From the NCBI GenBank assembly GCA_965662355.1, contig CBFIHP010000013.1, forward strand, positions 103,960 through 167,959: 64,000 nucleotides of DNA. The letters are read 5' to 3'. The DNA is from GCA-2683825 sp965662355. Its GTDB lineage: Bacteria; Planctomycetota; UBA1135; GCA-002686595. Below the pieces are notes generated by a model. The model was not told the DNA's origin. It made no database searches and saw only the letters and a program-made list of their open reading frames with translations. Positions 61,776 through 64,000 of the stretch are shown here, piece by piece (positions within the stretch are counted from its first letter, which is position 1; every line of letters starts with the position of its first letter). Made by a program: the position numbers and the translations under genes.

Positions 61776-63697
61776 CCGTTCTCGAAGACGCCCACGCCGC
61801 CTCCTTGGTACATGGCGAAGAGGAGGTCGCCGTTCGCATCCTCGTCGATGTCGAGGACGTGACGACCGGCTAGCTCGCCGCTCACGTTGCTGTACGTGTT
61901 CCACGCCTCACTCGTGGGGTCGTACCGGCTCACCCCGCGGCCGTAGGTTCCGAACCAAACGTCGCCTTCCGAATCCACGAAAATCGTCGTGACGTGGTCG
62001 TGGACCAGGCCGGAATTCGTTTCGTCATAGATCGTCCAGCGGACACCGTCGAAGAACGCCGCCCCGCGTTGCGTTCCGACCCAGGCATTGCCGCTGGAGT
62101 CGAAATGTATCGCCCGGATCGTGCCGGAAGGCAGCGTGGGCTGATCGATGTTGGTCCACGTATCGTCAAAGAAGGGGGGTGTCCCATTGTCGTCCAGAAT
62201 GTCGATGCCTCCACCCAGAGTGCCGAACCACTTGCGGCCGAGGTCATCGACGGCCACGCGATAGACGCGCTTGTGGGAGAGCGGCGAGGTGTTCGGCGTG
62301 AAGGTCGTCCAGTTGCTGCCGTCGAACCGTGCAACGCCTGCGCCGGTTCCGACCCAGGTCCAGCCGCTCGGGTCCTCGCTCGCTTCCCAGACGAAACCCG
62401 GGTTGCCCCCCGGAAAGCCGAGCGTGACGGCGGGATGGTTGGACCACGTGCTGCCGTTCCAAGCGGAAAAGCCGAGGTTCCCCGCCAGGGCGGGCTCCGT
62501 CGCCATGCTGGCCCATTCCACTCCCAAGGAGTCACGAAAGAGAAAGAGTGGCTTGTTCGAGAGCATGCCGCCCGGTTGGGAGACGTGGGTCGTGAACCCC
62601 GCCCCGGTGAACTCCGATAGTCCACCGTCGGTGATCCTCCCGGCCCCGAACCACGCGTCTCCGCCGGGCAGAGTGTCTATGGAAGCGATGTAGTCGGAGA
62701 CGATCCCGGAGTTCGTCGTCGTCAGCGCCGACCAACCGGGCTGGGTGATCCCGGTGAGCGCTGGAAAGATGTCGTCGTGGTCACCGCCCGAAGCCTCCCA
62801 CTGTTCGTAGATGCGGAGGAAGCCGCGCTTGGTCGTCCAGGTCATCGAACCCGCGGCGATGCGCGGGTCGATCTCCACCGTAAGCCATTGATCGATCTTC
62901 GCCATGTCGGCGAGGACTTGGGCGTCGGAGAGACCCAACGATTCGTCGGGATGCGTTGCTACAACCCACGTGTGAAGCTTGCCCGGAACGATGCGCGCCA
63001 TGTCGTAATCCAACGCGATCGTCATGTTCTCCGTCTCGTCGGGCTCGTAGCTCTGGCCTTCGAAGGATCCTCCTTGAATCGCGAGCAGCGTTCCGTCGGG
63101 GTCGAACTCGAAGCCGTTCTCCCGTGCCGGACGGTAGGAGCGCGTTCCATTCTCCGTGAGTTGTGTCGACACGTCCTTGCCCGTTCCGGCACCCCCGATC
63201 TCGAAGCCGAGGGCTTCCAGGGTGTCGTAGTCACCGATGCCGTCGAAGGAAACCGGTGCGGTACCCGTGAGGGCGAGGAGACCGTCGTATTGCTGTTGCA
63301 GCGGTGCGCCTTGATGCTCGTGCAGCCCGATCTCGTGCCCGCGCGACGCGAGATCGCCGATCGATCCTGGCACGGTTCCGCCGAGATCCCAAGACTGGCA
63401 AGCATCGTTGAAGTTCCACGAGACCGCCACATACATGGGGATGCCATGGCTCTCGAAAACATCCGCCATGGCATCGAGGATGAAGCACCCCTGGTTGAAG
63501 CTGGCCTCGTTTTGGTTCCAGGGAAGCCCTGGATCGACGTGAACCTGCCAGATCGCATAGAGCGTGTCCGTATCAGGCACCTGCGGAACCTCCACGGAGC
63601 CAGGTAAGACTGCCGGGGGGCGAACGCTCGATCGGGCCTTCGTTTGCGCTGAGAGGGGTAGGGTGAGACACGAGAGCGCGAGGAGGAGGAGTGCCAT
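61766..63697 (-). CDS. deacetylase-like domain fused to a beta-propeller (two-component-regulator-propeller type)
   Basis: The 643-residue secreted product has a signal peptide ending LSAQ. Residues about 35-290 look like a NodB/polysaccharide-deacetylase-type barrel: IWQVHVDPGLPWNQN near the start and HEIGLHEHQG (a His-x3-His pattern) in the middle. The rest is a propeller of the kind found in front of hybrid kinases: WFGTLGGGIDIL, WVGTQRGAAFFDG, DVWFGTYGRGVSRYD repeats. No kinase domain follows. It may bind and perhaps modify a polysaccharide; catalysis is unproven since the metal Asp set is not clear. The start ATG 63697 opens straight into the signal peptide. Confidence 0.75.
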   Translation of the reverse strand: MALLLLALSCLTLPLSAQTKARSSVRPPAVLPGSVEVPQVPDTDTLYAIWQVHVDPGLPWNQNEASFNQGCFILDAMADVFESHGIPMYVAVSWNFNDACQSWDLGGTVPGSIGDLASRGHEIGLHEHQGAPLQQQYDGLLALTGTAPVSFDGIGDYDTLEALGFEIGGAGTGKDVSTQLTENGTRSYRPARENGFEFDPDGTLLAIQGGSFEGQSYEPDETENMTIALDYDMARIVPGKLHTWVVATHPDESLGLSDAQVLADMAKIDQWLTVEIDPRIAAGSMTWTTKRGFLRIYEQWEASGGDHDDIFPALTGITQPGWSALTTTNSGIVSDYIASIDTLPGGDAWFGAGRITDGGLSEFTGAGFTTHVSQPGGMLSNKPLFLFRDSLGVEWASMATEPALAGNLGFSAWNGSTWSNHPAVTLGFPGGNPGFVWEASEDPSGWTWVGTGAGVARFDGSNWTTFTPNTSPLSHKRVYRVAVDDLGRKWFGTLGGGIDILDDNGTPPFFDDTWTNIDQPTLPSGTIRAIHFDSSGNAWVGTQRGAAFFDGVRWTIYDETNSGLVHDHVTTIFVDSEGDVWFGTYGRGVSRYDPTSEAWNTYSNVSGELAGRHVLDIDEDANGDLLFAMYQGGGVGVFENGCR

Positions 63698-63851
63698 GGA
63701 ACCGGACTCAAGAGACCTGGGGGAGCTACCTCAAGAACACCGCCGAGCGGAGATTGTTCCCGCCAGCTTCGGAAAAGGCCGAGCTGGCACGGAAGATGGG
63801 CGTTGGTGCAGCCGTCGTGCGCCCGCCTCTCGCGACCGAACACCTCTCCAT

Positions 63852-63937
63852 GGCGCGTTGGTGCATGAATAGAGATGGGCCGGCCTATTTTGGTCTCGAT
63901 CGGGCCCTGAGCGTCCCGATTCATGCACCAACGCCCC
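63852..63937. mobile_element. 86-bp miniature inverted-repeat element
   Basis: GGCGCGTTGGTGCATGAAT (63852-63870) and ATTCATGCACCAACGCCCC (63919-63937) are inverted 19-base ends with one mismatch around a 48-base centre with no frame. The ends match the IS5-type scars at 20103, 25216 and 48165. The rest of 63698-64000 contains nothing else I can support. Confidence 0.7.
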
Positions 63938-64000
63938 CTCTAGCGCCGTCAAGGGGGGCTGAGTTGATTTCTTCCGAGTTAGTGAAACCTTGCGCCCACC

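Noticed and set aside
58222..61839. Single 1205-residue protein including an alpha/beta-hydrolase-like N-terminus
   Set aside because: The first 257 codons cross REP-like repeats and a hydrolase remnant; the ATG at 61068 has a ribosome site and a signal peptide.

Overview
The window looks like a draft-assembly contig (one 100-base run of N) from a Planctomycetota-like marine or environmental bacterium. The evidence is the gene style: an ECF sigma factor overlapping a large membrane serine/threonine kinase, many secreted proteins built from SdrD-B, FG-GAP/VCBS-ASPIC and beta-propeller repeats, a di-heme c-type oxidoreductase, a sulfatase-fold enzyme and a DUF1254/1214 lipoprotein. No rRNA gene is present, so the phylum is an inference from gene content.

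Region 1 (1-13.6 kb) is a Tad/Flp type IVc pilus locus. Three near-identical 51-residue Flp pilin genes lie on the minus strand. Each has a sigma-54 type -24/-12 promoter, a conserved block 170-195 bases further upstream, and a GC-rich hairpin beyond its stop. A two-membrane-segment sensor-like protein runs off the left edge downstream of them. On the plus strand an uninterrupted, mostly overlapping operon encodes prepilin peptidase, TadE, a fourth Flp-like pilin with a long Asn-Gly dipeptide tail, CpaB, the CpaC secretin, CpaE/TadZ, the CpaF/TadA ATPase, TadB, TadC, a small lipoprotein and a TadD-like TPR lipoprotein.

Region 2 (13.8-30 kb) holds mostly minus-strand genes: a five-repeat SdrD-B secreted protein, a membrane/spermidine-synthase-like/TPR fusion, a secreted protein sharing a domain with the SdrD-B proteins, a di-heme oxidoreductase, an ASPIC/UnbV repeat protein and an SGNH + MBOAT pair for surface acylation. 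A plus-strand RRM RNA-binding protein and a 3' half of a tRNA-Gly lie among them.

Region 3 (30-39.7 kb) starts with a solitary integron-type attC site directly in front of a gamma-glutamylcyclotransferase-like gene. PEP carboxylase, ribosomal protein THX, a cold-shock protein, a putative outer-membrane lipoprotein, a DUF1254/DUF1214 protein and a sulfatase-fold protein follow.

Region 4 (39.8-64 kb) encodes further secreted proteins. Three of them share one C-terminal module of about 145 residues. It also holds the sigma factor/kinase pair, a TolB-like propeller protein, a second SdrD-B gene broken by a frameshift and an internal 501-bp inversion, an ASPIC/UnbV protein, a truncated alpha/beta-hydrolase pseudogene and a deacetylase-like/propeller fusion. 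Several small inverted-repeat elements, REP-like repeats and IS5-type transposase remnants are scattered between genes from 20 kb onward.

The strongest leads are the pilin cassette with sigma-54 control and its Asn-Gly-tailed relative, the shared C-terminal module, the inverted segment in the SdrD-B gene and the lone attC site. I see no CRISPR array, complete insertion sequence, rRNA gene or complete tRNA gene.
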